Shown piece after piece: positions 15,104-24,664 of a DNA stretch of 64,000 nt. Under the pieces are notes generated by a model. That model did no database searches, was not told the origin of the DNA, and saw only the letters and a list, made by a program, of their open reading frames with translations. The stretch is from the NCBI GenBank assembly GCA_017441385.1, contig JAFRXY010000074.1, forward strand, positions 1 through 64,000, given 5' to 3'. Within the stretch, counting starts at the first letter, position 1; the number at the start of each line of letters is the position of its first letter. Source of the stretch: Clostridia bacterium (GTDB taxonomy: Bacteria > Bacillota > Clostridia > Oscillospirales > Acutalibacteraceae). The position numbers and the translations under genes were made by a program.

Positions 15104-18100
15104 TTATTGCTCACGCGTGAATTGATAAAACGCTTCGATCTTGGCTTCTTCGACAGAAAGTCCCTTGCCCTCGAATGCGGCGATGGACTGAATGATGGTC
15201 TTGTAGTCGTGCGGAATGATTTTTTTGAACTTTGGCAGATACTCGCTGAAATTGTCGAGTATCCGCTGTCCCTTGGGGGAATGTGTAGCGGAAACGTGTT
15301 CTTCAATCAGCGCCTTGATTTTCTCCGCGTCAGAATGGGAAGTGACCTCGGAGAATTCCACCAGTTCCTTGTTGACGCGCATATAAAGCTCCCTGTCCTC
15401 GTCCAGCACATACACCACACCGCCCGACATTCCGGCTGCAAAATTCTTGCCGGTGCCGCCCAGCACGACCACACAGCCGCCCGTCATATATTCGCAGCCG
15501 TGATCGCCCACTCCTTCGACAATCGCCGTTGCGCCGGAATTGCGCACGCAGAAGCGTTCGCCGGCAACGCCGTTAATGAAGGCCTTGCCGCTTGTAGCAC
15601 CGTAGAGCGCGACATTGCCGATGATGATATTCTCCTCCGGCTCGAATGGCGACCCCTCCGGCGGGTAGACAATCAGCTTTCCGCCGGAAAGTCCCTTGCC
15701 GAAATAGTCGTTGCTGTCGCCCGAAAGCTCCATGGTAAGTCCCTTGGGAATGAACGCACCGAAGCTCTGTCCGCCCGCGCCGTGGCACACAATACGGAAG
15801 GTGTCGTCCGGCAGACTGTCGCCGAATTTGCGCGTGATTTCCGCGCCGAACGCTGTTCCCAGCGCGCGGTCGGTATTTTTTATATTGATTTCGATCGTCT
15901 TTGGCTTTCCTTTGGCAAACGCGGATTTGAAGCCGTCGTGAATCGCCGTTTCGTCGAGCGTCTTTTCCAGTTCAAAGTCAAAGAGGTTCTTGCTGTCGTA
16001 GGCAATATGTTGCGTCGCAGTCGCCTTGTCGAGCAGAGCGGAAAGATCTACGCTGTTTTCACGGTCGGAGAGATTCTCCTTGCGCCGGAGAAGGTCAGTT
16101 CTGCCCACGAGTTCATCCACACTGTGAACGCCCAGCTTCGCCATAGTTTCCCGCAGTTCCTCCGCGACAAAACGCATGAAATTAACCACATATTCCGGTT
16201 TGCCGGCAAAGCGCTTGCGGAGTTCTGGATTCTGGGTCGCCACACCGAAAGGACAGGTGTCGAGATTGCAGACGCGCATCATGGCACAGCCCAGCGTCAC
16301 CAGCGGAGCGGTCGCAAAGCCGAATTCCTCCGCGCCGAGAATGGCGGCAATCGCCACGTCTCGGCCTGTCATCAGCTTGCCGTCGGTTTCAATGATGACC
16401 CTGTCGCGCAGACCATTCATGAGCAGCGTGCGGTGCGCCTCGGCAAGACCCAGCTCCCACGGAAGCCCCGCGTTGTGAATCGAGCTTCCGGGAGCCGCGC
16501 CTGTGCCTCCGTCATAGCCGGAGATGAGAATGACGCCCGCGCCGGCTTTGGCAACGCCTGCCGCAACGGTGCCGACCCCGCATTCCGACACCAGCTTGAC
16601 CGAAATACGCGCCGCTTTGTTGGCGTTTTTGAGGTCATAAATGAGCTGCGCGAGGTCTTCGATGGAGTAAATATCATGATGCGGCGGCGGTGAAATCAGC
16701 GAGACGCCTGGGGTGGAATGACGGGTTTTCGCAATCCACGGGTAGACCTTGCGTCCGGGAAGGTGTCCGCCTTCACCCGGCTTTGCGCCCTGCGCCATTT
16801 TGATCTGTATTTCGTCGGCGGACGTGAGGTATTTGGAGGTCACGCCGAAGCGTCCCGAAGCGACCTGCTTGATGGCCGAGCAGCGGTTCTCCGCCGTGCC
16901 TTTGGTGGCAAGACGTTCGTCGCTCTCGCCGCCCTCGCCAGAATTGGATTTGCCATGAAGTAGGTTCATGGCGAGCGCCAGCGTTTCATGCGCTTCCTCC
17001 GAGATGGAGCCGTAGGACATCGCGCCCGTCTTGAAGCGGCGGACAATGGATTCCACGCTTTCCACTTCCTCCAGCGGGAGCGGAGAATCGGCGTAATTGA
17101 AATCCATCAGACCGCGCAGGTTCATCGCGCCCATTTCTTCCGTGATCATGCGGGAATATTCCCTGAATAATTCGTAGTCGCCGGTTCTCGCCGCCATTTG
17201 CAGTGCATGAATCGTGCGGGGATTGTAGAGGTGTTCCTCCTTGCCGCTGCGGAAGCCGTGCGCACCGCGGGAACGGATTTCGGTATCGGTTTCCAGCCCC
17301 AGCGGGTCGAAGGCGGCGGTGTGCAATGCATCGACCGTTTCCTCCACGTCTTTGATGGAGATACCGCCGACGCGGCTGACCGTACCGGTGAAATATTCGT
17401 CGATGAATTCTTTGCTGAGTCCGATTGCCTCAAAAATCTGAGAACCGTGATAGGACTGGATGGTGGAAATGCCCATCTTGGATGCGATTTTGACAATGCC
17501 GTGGAGAATGGCGTTGTTGTAATCGTCTACGGCTGCGTAATAATCCTTGTCGAGCAGTTCGTCGTGAATCAGCTCGTGAATGGTTTCCTGAGCGAGATAT
17601 GGGTTAATCGCACTCGCGCCGTAGCCCAGAAGGGTTGCGAAGTGATGCACTGTGCGCGGTTCGCCGCTTTCCAGAATGACCGCCAGCGAGGTTCTGCGCT
17701 TGGTAACCACGAGGTGACGGTGAAGCGCCGAAACCGCCAGCAGCGACGGAATGGCAAGGTGATTCTCGTCCACCCCTCTATCGGAGAGAATAAGGATATT
17801 CGCGCCCTCGTTGTAGGCCTTGTCTGCCTCCACAAACAGGCGGCTGATGGCTTTGGAAAGGCGTGTGTTCTTGTAGTAGAGGATCGGAATGACAGCCACC
17901 TTGTAGCCGCTGACATGCATATTCTTGATTTTCAGCACGTCGGTGGAGGTGAGAATCGGATTGCGGATTTTGATGACGTGGCAGTTTTCCGGCTTCTCCT
18001 GAAGGAGGTTGCCGTCCTCGCCAATGTAGACGGTGGTGGAGGTTACGATTTCCTCACGTATCGCGTCAATCGGCGGGTTGGTGACCTGCGCGAAGAGCTG

Positions 18101-19645
18101 CTTGAAGTAATCGAAGAGCGGTCGCGGCTGCTTGGAGAGGACGGCAAGCGGCGTATCCACACCCATCGCGGTAATGGGTTCGCTGCCGGTCTGCGCCATG
18201 GGGAGAATCGACTTCATGATCTCCTCGTAGGTGTAGCCGAATGCCTTTTGCAGGCGGCGGCGTTCCTCGCGGTGGTGCTCCTGCACCTTGACGTTGGGGA
18301 TTTTCAGGTCTTTGAGCCGGACGAGATTGCCGTCCAGCCATTCGCCGTAGGGCTGGCGGGAGGCGTAGGTTTCCTTCAGCTCGTCGTCGTCGATGACCCT
18401 GCCGTTCACGGTGTCCACCAGCAGCATTTTGCCGGGACGAAGCCGGTCCTTCGACACGATCTTTTCGGCGGGAATCGGCAGCGCGCCGACTTCCGAGGAC
18501 AGCACGAGGAATCCGTCGTCGGTCACATAATAGCGGGACGGTCGCAGGCCGTTGCGGTCGAGCACCGCGCCCATCACATCGCCGTCGGAAAAGAGAATGG
18601 ATGCGGGACCGTCCCACGGCTCCATCATGGTGGCGTAATACTGGTAGAAATCGCGCTTGCGGCGGCTCATGGTGTGGTTTCTGTCCCAAGGCTCCGGAAT
18701 GGTGATCATCACCGCCAGCGGCAGCGGCATTCCGCTCATCACGAGAAATTCCAGCGTGTTGTCAAGCATGGCGGAGTCGGAGCCTTCTGTGTTCACGACG
18801 GGAATCACCTTGTCAAGATCGCCTTTGAGATATTCGGAGCGCATGGTTTCCTCGCGGGCGAGCATCTTGTCGGCGTTACCCTTGATGGTGTTGATTTCGC
18901 CGTTGTGGACGATCATGCGGTTGGGATGCGCCCGCTGCCAGCTCGGATTGGTGTTGGTGGAGAAGCGGGAATGCACCATCGCAATGGCGGATTGAAAATC
19001 TTCGTCCTGCAGATCGAGGAAGAATTTCCGCAGGTCGCCGACCAAAAACATTCCCTTGTAGACAATCGTGCGGCTGGAAAGCGACACCACATAGGTGTCC
19101 TCGTTGCTCTGCTCGAATTCGCGGCGGGCGACATACAGCCTCCTGTCAAAATCAATGCCTCTCTTCACACCATCCGGACGGGCGATAAAGCACTGCTCGA
19201 TCTCCGGCTTGCAGTCCAGAGCGCGCTGCCCGATGGCGGAGGTGTCACAGGGAACGCTTCGCCAGCCGAGAATTTTAAGCCCTTCCTTCTCCGCGATGAT
19301 CTCAAACATCTTGCGCGCCTGATTGCGGGCAAGCTCCTTCCGGGGGAAGAAGAACATTCCCACACCGTAATCCCGTTCGCCGGGGAGCCTGATGCCGATG
19401 GCAGCGGCAGCTTTGGTAAAGAAAGCGTGAGGAATCTGGGAGAGAATGCCCACGCCGTCGCCGGTCTTGCCGTCCGCGTCCTTTCCGGCGCGGTGCTCCA
19501 GCGTTTCCACGATGGTAAGCGCGTCGTCCACTACCTTGTGTGACTTTTCGCCCTTGATATTCACCACAGCTCCGATGCCGCAGTTGTCGTGCTCAAATGA
19601 CGGGTCGTACAGGCTGTGTGTGTTTTCGTATGCTGTTTTTTCCAT
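15104..19645 (-). CDS. gltB: Glutamate synthase large subunit (GltB)
   Basis: 1513-aa large subunit that makes two glutamates from glutamine and 2-oxoglutarate. Domain order is complete: class II glutamine amidotransferase at the N-terminus, with the nucleophile Cys in HDNCGIGAVVN (residue 22, expected to be exposed by removal of a short propeptide), a central domain, the FMN-binding synthase domain with the iron-sulfur cysteines in CAMMRVCNLDTCPFGVATQ, and a C-terminal GXGXG beta-helix. It is read from its own strong promoter, divergent to glnN, which makes glutamine, its substrate. Confidence 0.97.
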   Translation of the reverse strand: MEKTAYENTHSLYDPSFEHDNCGIGAVVNIKGEKSHKVVDDALTIVETLEHRAGKDADGKTGDGVGILSQIPHAFFTKAAAAIGIRLPGERDYGVGMFFFPRKELARNQARKMFEIIAEKEGLKILGWRSVPCDTSAIGQRALDCKPEIEQCFIARPDGVKRGIDFDRRLYVARREFEQSNEDTYVVSLSSRTIVYKGMFLVGDLRKFFLDLQDEDFQSAIAMVHSRFSTNTNPSWQRAHPNRMIVHNGEINTIKGNADKMLAREETMRSEYLKGDLDKVIPVVNTEGSDSAMLDNTLEFLVMSGMPLPLAVMITIPEPWDRNHTMSRRKRDFYQYYATMMEPWDGPASILFSDGDVMGAVLDRNGLRPSRYYVTDDGFLVLSSEVGALPIPAEKIVSKDRLRPGKMLLVDTVNGRVIDDDELKETYASRQPYGEWLDGNLVRLKDLKIPNVKVQEHHREERRRLQKAFGYTYEEIMKSILPMAQTGSEPITAMGVDTPLAVLSKQPRPLFDYFKQLFAQVTNPPIDAIREEIVTSTTVYIGEDGNLLQEKPENCHVIKIRNPILTSTDVLKIKNMHVSGYKVAVIPILYYKNTRLSKAISRLFVEADKAYNEGANILILSDRGVDENHLAIPSLLAVSALHRHLVVTKRRTSLAVILESGEPRTVHHFATLLGYGASAINPYLAQETIHELIHDELLDKDYYAAVDDYNNAILHGIVKIASKMGISTIQSYHGSQIFEAIGLSKEFIDEYFTGTVSRVGGISIKDVEETVDALHTAAFDPLGLETDTEIRSRGAHGFRSGKEEHLYNPRTIHALQMAARTGDYELFREYSRMITEEMGAMNLRGLMDFNYADSPLPLEEVESVESIVRRFKTGAMSYGSISEEAHETLALAMNLLHGKSNSGEGGESDERLATKGTAENRCSAIKQVASGRFGVTSKYLTSADEIQIKMAQGAKPGEGGHLPGRKVYPWIAKTRHSTPGVSLISPPPHHDIYSIEDLAQLIYDLKNANKAARISVKLVSECGVGTVAAGVAKAGAGVILISGYDGGTGAAPGSSIHNAGLPWELGLAEAHRTLLMNGLRDRVIIETDGKLMTGRDVAIAAILGAEEFGFATAPLVTLGCAMMRVCNLDTCPFGVATQNPELRKRFAGKPEYVVNFMRFVAEELRETMAKLGVHSVDELVGRTDLLRRKENLSDRENSVDLSALLDKATATQHIAYDSKNLFDFELEKTLDETAIHDGFKSAFAKGKPKTIEINIKNTDRALGTAFGAEITRKFGDSLPDDTFRIVCHGAGGQSFGAFIPKGLTMELSGDSNDYFGKGLSGGKLIVYPPEGSPFEPEENIIIGNVALYGATSGKAFINGVAGERFCVRNSGATAIVEGVGDHGCEYMTGGCVVVLGGTGKNFAAGMSGGVVYVLDEDRELYMRVNKELVEFSEVTSHSDAEKIKALIEEHVSATHSPKGQRILDNFSEYLPKFKKIIPHDYKTIIQSIAAFEGKGLSVEEAKIEAFYQFTREQ

Positions 19646-19704
19646 GTAAATCTTCCTTTCCAGGAGAATACCGCCGCTTTTTTGCGCTGCGGATTTGTAG
19701 TGCC

Positions 19705-19733
19705 ATTATAATACCGCTTTGCAGGATTGTCAA
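19705..19733 (-). promoter_or_regulatory. Promoter of gltB-gltD
   Basis: On the minus strand TTGACA (19733-19728), 17-nt spacer, TATAAT (19710-19705), a perfect sigma-A promoter about 60 bp upstream of gltB. No terminator is seen in this leader. Between this promoter and the glnN promoter (19734-19856) is AT-rich sequence with no feature I can name. Confidence 0.85.
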
Positions 19734-19856
19734 GAGATAATTGCATATTTTTTAAATTGTTATGCAAAACTCATCTGATTAATGCGGAAGTTCAGGGTTA
19801 TTTAATTGAAAATTGCAGGATATCAAAAAAAAGTTGCAGAAATTTCAAAAAAGTAC

Positions 19857-19885
19857 TTGACAAACGAAAACCATGGGATTATAAT
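19857..19885 (+). promoter_or_regulatory. Promoter of glnN
   Basis: TTGACA (19857-19862), 17-nt spacer, TATAAT (19880-19885): a perfect consensus. Transcription would begin just before the attenuator-like leader. Confidence 0.85.
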
Positions 19886-19890
19886 AGCAC

Positions 19891-19966
19891 CATCGAACGG
19901 CAAAGGCGTCGTAAGCGATGAGGGTGAATGGAAAACCCTCTGCTTGCGGCGCCTTTTTCTTTTAGA
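19891..19966 (+). promoter_or_regulatory. Leader with terminator and competing stem upstream of glnN
   Basis: AAAGGCGTCGTAAGC (19902-19916) pairs with GCTTGCGGCGCCTTT (19942-19956) through two G-U pairs, with an inner GAGGG/CCCTC stem, and is followed by TTTTTCTTTT: a strong terminator placed between promoter and gene. CATCG (19891-19895) can instead pair with CGATG (19916-19920), which overlaps the last base of the left terminator arm and whose enclosed bases include the rest of it. Mutually exclusive stems of this kind mean attenuation or protein-aided antitermination. The signal sensed is unknown; nitrogen status is likely. Confidence 0.75.
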
Positions 19967-19997
19967 TAAAAATATTCATGTTTGAGGAGAGATTTTT

Positions 19998-22088
19998 ATG
20001 ACAAACGTACCCGAATATTTCGGCAGCATGGTATTCAACGACGCAAAAATGAAGGCAAGGTTGCCGCATGACACCTACAAGGCTCTTAAAAAGACCATTC
20101 AGAACGGCGAGCCGCTTGATATCAGTGTTGCTACGGCAGTAGCCAACGCTATGAAGGATTGGGCGGTGGAAATGGGCTGCACCCATTACACCCACTGGTT
20201 CCAGCCTATGACAGGGGTTACCGCTGAGAAACACGACAGCTTCATAGCCCCCGACGGCGATCAGGTCATCATGGAATTCTCCGGCAAGGAGCTGATTAAG
20301 GGCGAGCCTGACGCGTCCAGCTTTCCGTCCGGCGGCATCCGCGCAACCTTCGAGGCAAGGGGCTATACCACTTGGGACCCGACTTCTCCGGCATTCATCC
20401 GCGACAAGACATTGTATATCCCGACCGCCTTCTGCTCCTACACCGGCGAAGTCCTTGACAAGAAAACGCCCCTGCTCCGTTCGATGGAACGTCTGAGCAG
20501 CGTGGCGGTCAAGGTGCTTCACCTCTTCGGCAAGGAGGACGTCACCCGCGTGACAACAACTGTCGGTCCCGAACAGGAGTATTTTCTGATAGACAAGAAA
20601 ATGTACGACGCGCGTCCCGACATCATCTACACCGGACGCACCCTCTTCGGAGCGCCGGCTCCCAAGGGACAGGAACTGGAAGATCACTACTTCGGCTCCA
20701 TCAAGACGAGAGTCGCGGCTTTCATGGCGGACCTGGACGAGGAGCTATGGAAACTTGGCGTTCTTGCCAAGACCAAGCACAACGAGGTCGCCCCTTCGCA
20801 GCATGAGCTGGCGCCCATCTTCTCCACCTCCAACATCGCGACCGACCATAACGAGCTGACCATGGAAGTCATGAAGAAGACCGCCGAGAAGCACGGACTT
20901 GTCTGCCTGCTGCATGAGAAGCCCTTCGCGGGGGTCAACGGCTCCGGTAAGCACAACAACTGGTCCATCGGCACCAACACCGGCGAGAACCTGCTCGACC
21001 CCGGCAGGAATCCCGAAGACAATCTCCAGTTCCAGCTCTTTCTCGCCGCCGTTGTGAAAGCGGTGCATGAATATCAGGATCTGCTGAGAATCACCGTCGC
21101 TTCAGCCGGAAACGACCACCGTCTCGGCGCAAACGAGGCTCCTCCCGCTATCATCTCGATGTATCTGGGCGACGATCTCGGCGCACTGGTGGACGCGATC
21201 ATTGAGGGCAAGGAATACAAGAGCGCCGGTAAGTCCGATATTCTCACCGGTGTGGACGTACTGCCCGACTTCAAGAAGGACACCTCCGACCGCAACCGCA
21301 CTTCGCCCTTTGCCTTCACCGGCAACAAGTTTGAATTCCGTGCGCTGGGTTCGTCCCTGAATATTGGCTGTCCGAACTATATGCTCAACACGATGGTTGC
21401 CGAGGAACTTTCTCAATTCTATGATGTTCTGAAAGACGCGGATGATCTGGATGAAGCGGTCAGGGAGCTTGTGAAGAAGGTATTTACCGAGCATAAGAAC
21501 ATCATCTTCAACGGCGACAACTATTCCGCCGAATGGGTGGAAGAAGCTGCCCGCCGCGGACTCTGCAATTACCGTTCTCTCCCCGAAGCCATGGCGCATT
21601 ATATAGATAAGAAGAACATCGATCTCTTTGTCAAAAACGGCATCGTTTCCGAAGCGGAAATCCGTGCCCGCTATGAGATCGAGCTGGAGCATTATGTCAA
21701 GCAGCTCCACATCGAAGCCCTGACCATGATCGACATGGCGCAGAGAAACATCGCGCCGGCGGTCAGCGACTTTGTCGGCAAGCTGACCGAAACAGCCCTT
21801 GCCAAGAAGTCCCTTTCTTCCTCCGTATCGGTTTACGCTGAAACTTCTCTTGTGGAAGAGCTTTCCGGACTGCTGGAGAAATTCGTCAAAAAGACAGCCG
21901 AGCTGGAAAGCGCAGTCGAAGGCGCGAAGCAGTACGACGGCGACAACCTCGCGCAGGCTACCTATTACCGCGAGGTAGTATTTGCCGGAATGGGCGAACT
22001 CCGCGAACTGGGCGACGCGATGGAGCGCAAGACCTCCGCAGCATACTGGCCCTATCCTTCCTACGGCGAGATTCTTTTCGGAGTGTAA
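19998..22088 (+). CDS. glnN: Glutamine synthetase type III
   Basis: 696-aa ATP-dependent synthesis of glutamine from glutamate and ammonia. The protein has the long type III form, not the 450-aa type I. Family signatures include [13 protein letters not shown] near the start, [37 protein letters not shown], the ATP-contact [20 protein letters not shown] and [20 protein letters not shown]. An in-frame AGGAGA-type ribosome site precedes ATG. It is behind a leader terminator, divergent from gltB-gltD, and upstream of an ammonium transporter. Confidence 0.97.
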   Translation: MTNVPEYFGSMVFNDAKMKARLPHDTYKALKKTIQNGEPLDISVATAVANAMKDWAVEMGCTHYTHWFQPMTGVTAEKHDSFIAPDGDQVIMEFSGKELIKGEPDASSFPSGGIRATFEARGYTTWDPTSPAFIRDKTLYIPTAFCSYTGEVLDKKTPLLRSMERLSSVAVKVLHLFGKEDVTRVTTTVGPEQEYFLIDKKMYDARPDIIYTGRTLFGAPAPKGQELEDHYFGSIKTRVAAFMADLDEELWKLGVLAKTKHNEVAPSQHELAPIFSTSNIATDHNELTMEVMKKTAEKHGLVCLLHEKPFAGVNGSGKHNNWSIGTNTGENLLDPGRNPEDNLQFQLFLAAVVKAVHEYQDLLRITVASAGNDHRLGANEAPPAIISMYLGDDLGALVDAIIEGKEYKSAGKSDILTGVDVLPDFKKDTSDRNRTSPFAFTGNKFEFRALGSSLNIGCPNYMLNTMVAEELSQFYDVLKDADDLDEAVRELVKKVFTEHKNIIFNGDNYSAEWVEEAARRGLCNYRSLPEAMAHYIDKKNIDLFVKNGIVSEAEIRARYEIELEHYVKQLHIEALTMIDMAQRNIAPAVSDFVGKLTETALAKKSLSSSVSVYAETSLVEELSGLLEKFVKKTAELESAVEGAKQYDGDNLAQATYYREVVFAGMGELRELGDAMERKTSAAYWPYPSYGEILFGV

Positions 22089-22116
22089 ATTCAGGTAAAT
22101 TCAGGGTGAGGAAAAA

Positions 22117-22175
22117 ATATTGCGAAGCAATATATCATGTCGCAAACGCGATATATCATACGGCGACAGCCGTAT
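22117..22175 (+). repeat. Array of three small hairpins with a common tail
   Basis: Three successive hairpins with different stems, each followed by the same ATATATCAT-like tail: ATATTGC-GAA-GCAATAT (22117-22133), TCGC-AAAC-GCGA (about 22140-22151) and ATACGGC-GACA-GCCGTAT (22158-22175). The stems covary between units, which points to selection or copying of the fold. Confidence 0.7.
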
Positions 22176-22301
22176 ATCATTTTCACGACGCGCTTTCTCC
22201 AAGGAAAAAGTTTTCTCTTATCGGAATAGTAAGATAACCATTCCTTTCCCTTTCATTTTTTAATATATTACTTGAATAACCTACAACTGCATAATTTCTG
22301 T

Positions 22302-22380
22302 CAAAGGCGGCAGATACTTCGTAAAAGACGGTTGGTTGATTCCACAACTGACTGTCCGGCGCGGGTATCTGCCTTCTTTT
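22302..22380 (+). promoter_or_regulatory. Terminator-bearing leader of the amt gene
   Basis: GGCAGATAC (22309-22317) pairs with GTATCTGCC (22365-22373), followed by TTCTTTT, 38 bp before the start codon. The left arm begins with CAAAGGCG (22302-22309), the same octamer that begins the terminator arm of the glnN leader (19901-19908). This suggests common attenuation control of both genes. No convincing promoter hexamers are seen; TTACTT-16-CATAAT just upstream is a weak candidate. Confidence 0.55.
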
Positions 22381-22417
22381 ATAAAAATCATTAAAAAATT
22401 TGAGGAGCTGATTCATT

Positions 22418-24178
22418 ATGAATGAAGCAATCAAGGAGTATGTCGCAACGACAACCTCCGAACAACTGTTCGCCGTGTGGTTCCTGATCGGAGCCGCGCT
22501 GGTCTTCTGGATGCAGGCGGGATTCGCCATGGTGGAGGCGGGATTCACCCGCGCCAAGAACACCGGAAACATCATCATGAAAAACCTGATGGATTTCTGC
22601 ATCGGCACCGTGGTCTTTATTCTGATCGGTTTCGGACTGCTGATGGGCGAGGATTTAGTCGGATTCATCGGCAAGCCGGGATTCGATATTTTTACGTCCT
22701 ACGCCAATTTCAATTTTTCCAACTTCGTCTTTAACCTCGTCTTCTGCGCGACCACCGCGACGATTGTTTCCGGCGCGATGGCGGAGCGCACCAAATTCCT
22801 TTCCTACTGCGTGTACTCCGGCGTGATTTCCGCTCTGATCTACCCCATTGAAGCGCACTGGATCTGGGGCGGCGGCTGGCTGAGCAAACTCGGCTTCCAT
22901 GATTTCGCAGGCTCCTGCGCCATTCACATGGTCGGCGGCATCTCCGCTCTCATCGGCGCGAAGATTCTCGGCGCGCGTATCGGCAAATTCAACAGGGACG
23001 CGGAGGGTAAGGTCACAAAGGTCAATGCCTTCCCGGGTCACAACATCGCGCTCGGCGCACTCGGCGTGTTTATTCTCTGGCTGGGCTGGTACGGATTCAA
23101 CGGCGCTGCCGCCACATCCGTTGAACAGCTCGGTTCGGTATTCCTCACCACAACCGTCGCTCCCGCAATTGCCACGGTTGTCTGCATGATCTTCACATGG
23201 GTGAAGTACGGAAAGCCTGATGTGAGCATGTGTCTGAACGCATCCCTCGCCGGTCTGGTTGCCATTACCGCGCCCTGCGACGTGACCGACGCTTTCGGAG
23301 CTATCGTCATCGGCGCCGTTGCCGGTCTGCTGGTCGTATTTGGCGTGTGGCTGCTGGACTATGTGCTGCACATTGACGACCCGGTGGGCGCTGTAGCGGT
23401 TCACATGATGAACGGTATCTGGGGTACGCTTTCGGTAGGTCTTTTTGCGACCAACACCGCTCCCGGTTATTCCATCGCTGATGCTAACGGCAATGAGCTG
23501 GTCGGTCTGTTCTACGGCGGCGGTTTCAAGCTGATGGAATTACAGTTGATCGGCTTTGCTTCCGTCGCCGCATGGACGGTAGTGACAATCACGCTGACCT
23601 TCCTTGTGATCAAAGTCATCTTCGGTCTGCGTGTCAGCCGTGAAGAAGAAGTACAGGGTCTTGACGCTACCGAGCACGGTATGCCTTCCGCGTACGCAGG
23701 CTTTGCCATGACGCCCGAATATATCGAGGAAGGCGATGCTCCGGTGGTTGTGGATGGCGACGCACCTGTCGCGGAGGCTGTCACCGTCAACAAGGTTCCC
23801 TCCTTCGTGGAGGAAGGCAGACCCAAGATCACCAAGGTGGAGATCGTCTGCAAGGAATCCCGTTTGGAACCCCTGAAGAACGCCATGATGGGCATCGGTA
23901 TTACGGGCATGACGGTTTCTCACGTTCTCGGCTGCGGCGCGCAGAAGGGCAAGCCGGAATATTACCGCGGCGTTCAGATCGAAGCAAGTCTGTTGCCCAA
24001 GGTGCAGGTTGACATCGTGGTATGTGCCGTTCCGGTCGCTTCCGTCATCGAAACCGCCAAGAAGGTGCTCTACACCGGACACATCGGCGACGGCAAGATT
24101 TTCGTCTATGACGTGGAAGATGTTGTAAAGGTTCGCACGGGCGAAACCGGCTACGACGCCATGCAGGACGTGGAGTGA
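22418..24178 (+). CDS. amt: Ammonium transporter Amt fused to a P-II (GlnB-like) domain
   Basis: 586 aa. Residues 1 to about 410 are a complete Amt/Rh channel of the cytoplasmic membrane: AALVFWMQAGFAMVEAG, the conserved TKFLSYCVYSGVISALIYP segment and HIDDPVGAVAVHMMNG-type histidine region. A linker of about 60 residues leads to a C-terminal P-II fold (KITKVEIVCKESRLEPLKNA, a T-loop with KPEYYRG, and GDGKIFVYDVEDVVKVRTGE). P-II proteins normally plug Amt in response to 2-oxoglutarate and ATP/ADP; here the plug is covalently attached. AGGAG lies about 12 nt before ATG. Confidence 0.95.
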   Translation: MNEAIKEYVATTTSEQLFAVWFLIGAALVFWMQAGFAMVEAGFTRAKNTGNIIMKNLMDFCIGTVVFILIGFGLLMGEDLVGFIGKPGFDIFTSYANFNFSNFVFNLVFCATTATIVSGAMAERTKFLSYCVYSGVISALIYPIEAHWIWGGGWLSKLGFHDFAGSCAIHMVGGISALIGAKILGARIGKFNRDAEGKVTKVNAFPGHNIALGALGVFILWLGWYGFNGAAATSVEQLGSVFLTTTVAPAIATVVCMIFTWVKYGKPDVSMCLNASLAGLVAITAPCDVTDAFGAIVIGAVAGLLVVFGVWLLDYVLHIDDPVGAVAVHMMNGIWGTLSVGLFATNTAPGYSIADANGNELVGLFYGGGFKLMELQLIGFASVAAWTVVTITLTFLVIKVIFGLRVSREEEVQGLDATEHGMPSAYAGFAMTPEYIEEGDAPVVVDGDAPVAEAVTVNKVPSFVEEGRPKITKVEIVCKESRLEPLKNAMMGIGITGMTVSHVLGCGAQKGKPEYYRGVQIEASLLPKVQVDIVVCAVPVASVIETAKKVLYTGHIGDGKIFVYDVEDVVKVRTGETGYDAMQDVE

Positions 24179-24236
24179 TCGTAATGAGAATCAGACATGA
24201 AAACATGTCAACCCACTTTATCTGAACCACATTTTT

Positions 24237-24290
24237 ACCGCCTCCGCAGGAACGTCACTCAGGCGTTTTTGCGGAGGTGGTTTGTTTCTT
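24237..24290 (+). terminator. Intrinsic terminator of amt
   Basis: ACCGCCTCCGCA (24237-24248) pairs with TGCGGAGGTGGT (24270-24281) with one mismatch, followed by TTGTTTCTT. The following 24291-24433 holds nothing I can support. Confidence 0.8.
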
Positions 24291-24433
24291 CCGGCAGAAG
24301 AGAGAAGAATGATCTTCTGAATCATATTTCTTTCTCTGCAAGCCACTATTTGTCACGAATTATGGATTTTCTCTGATATCTGTTGTTGCAAAAGGTCAGG
24401 TGAGCAACATCAAAATCATAGAGAATCTATACT

Positions 24434-24590
24434 AAGGACGCGTATCCCCCTAGCGGTACTTTTAAACCTCTATATCCGGCTTCCTTCAGATTCCGCATCA
24501 CGACGGACACCCTTGCCTTCGGCTAACAGTTCCTACTGCCAAGTCTGTAGCGGACTTTCACCGCCGAGTCGTTGCCCATGCCAGGAGCAC
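24434..24590 (-). mobile_element. Group II intron, 5' fragment
   Basis: Read on the minus strand the segment begins GTGCTCCTGGCATGGGC, a group II intron 5' end, and continues with GGTGAAAGTCCGC, GCAAGGGTGTCCGTCGTG and GCGGAATCTGAAGGAAGC, all familiar domain I motifs of clostridial introns. About 160 nt remain; the reverse transcriptase and the domain V hairpin are missing. A dead remnant. The lower boundary is approximate. Confidence 0.75.
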
Positions 24591-24597
24591 CGCAAAA

Positions 24598-24627
24598 CGC
24601 CCTCCGAAAGTCTGCATTCGGAGGGCG
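24598..24627 (-). terminator. Terminator after the nucleotidyltransferase gene
   Basis: Perfect 11-bp palindrome CGCCCTCCGAA (24598-24608) and TTCGGAGGGCG (24617-24627). On the minus strand it is followed by TTTTGC, a short U-tract. Confidence 0.6.
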
Positions 24628-24664
24628 TCGCTTGCTCTTTGTGAGCAAAGACAGAATTGAATGT

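Noticed and set aside
15107..19543. Long plus-strand open frames of 528 and 781 codons opposite gltB
   Set aside because: They are mirror frames of a highly conserved, codon-biased gene; their translations are low in structure and match no family, while gltB is complete on the other strand.
22117..22175. CRISPR array
   Set aside because: The units are 20 bp hairpins with different stems and no constant repeat of 24-40 bp with unique spacers; no cas gene is present.
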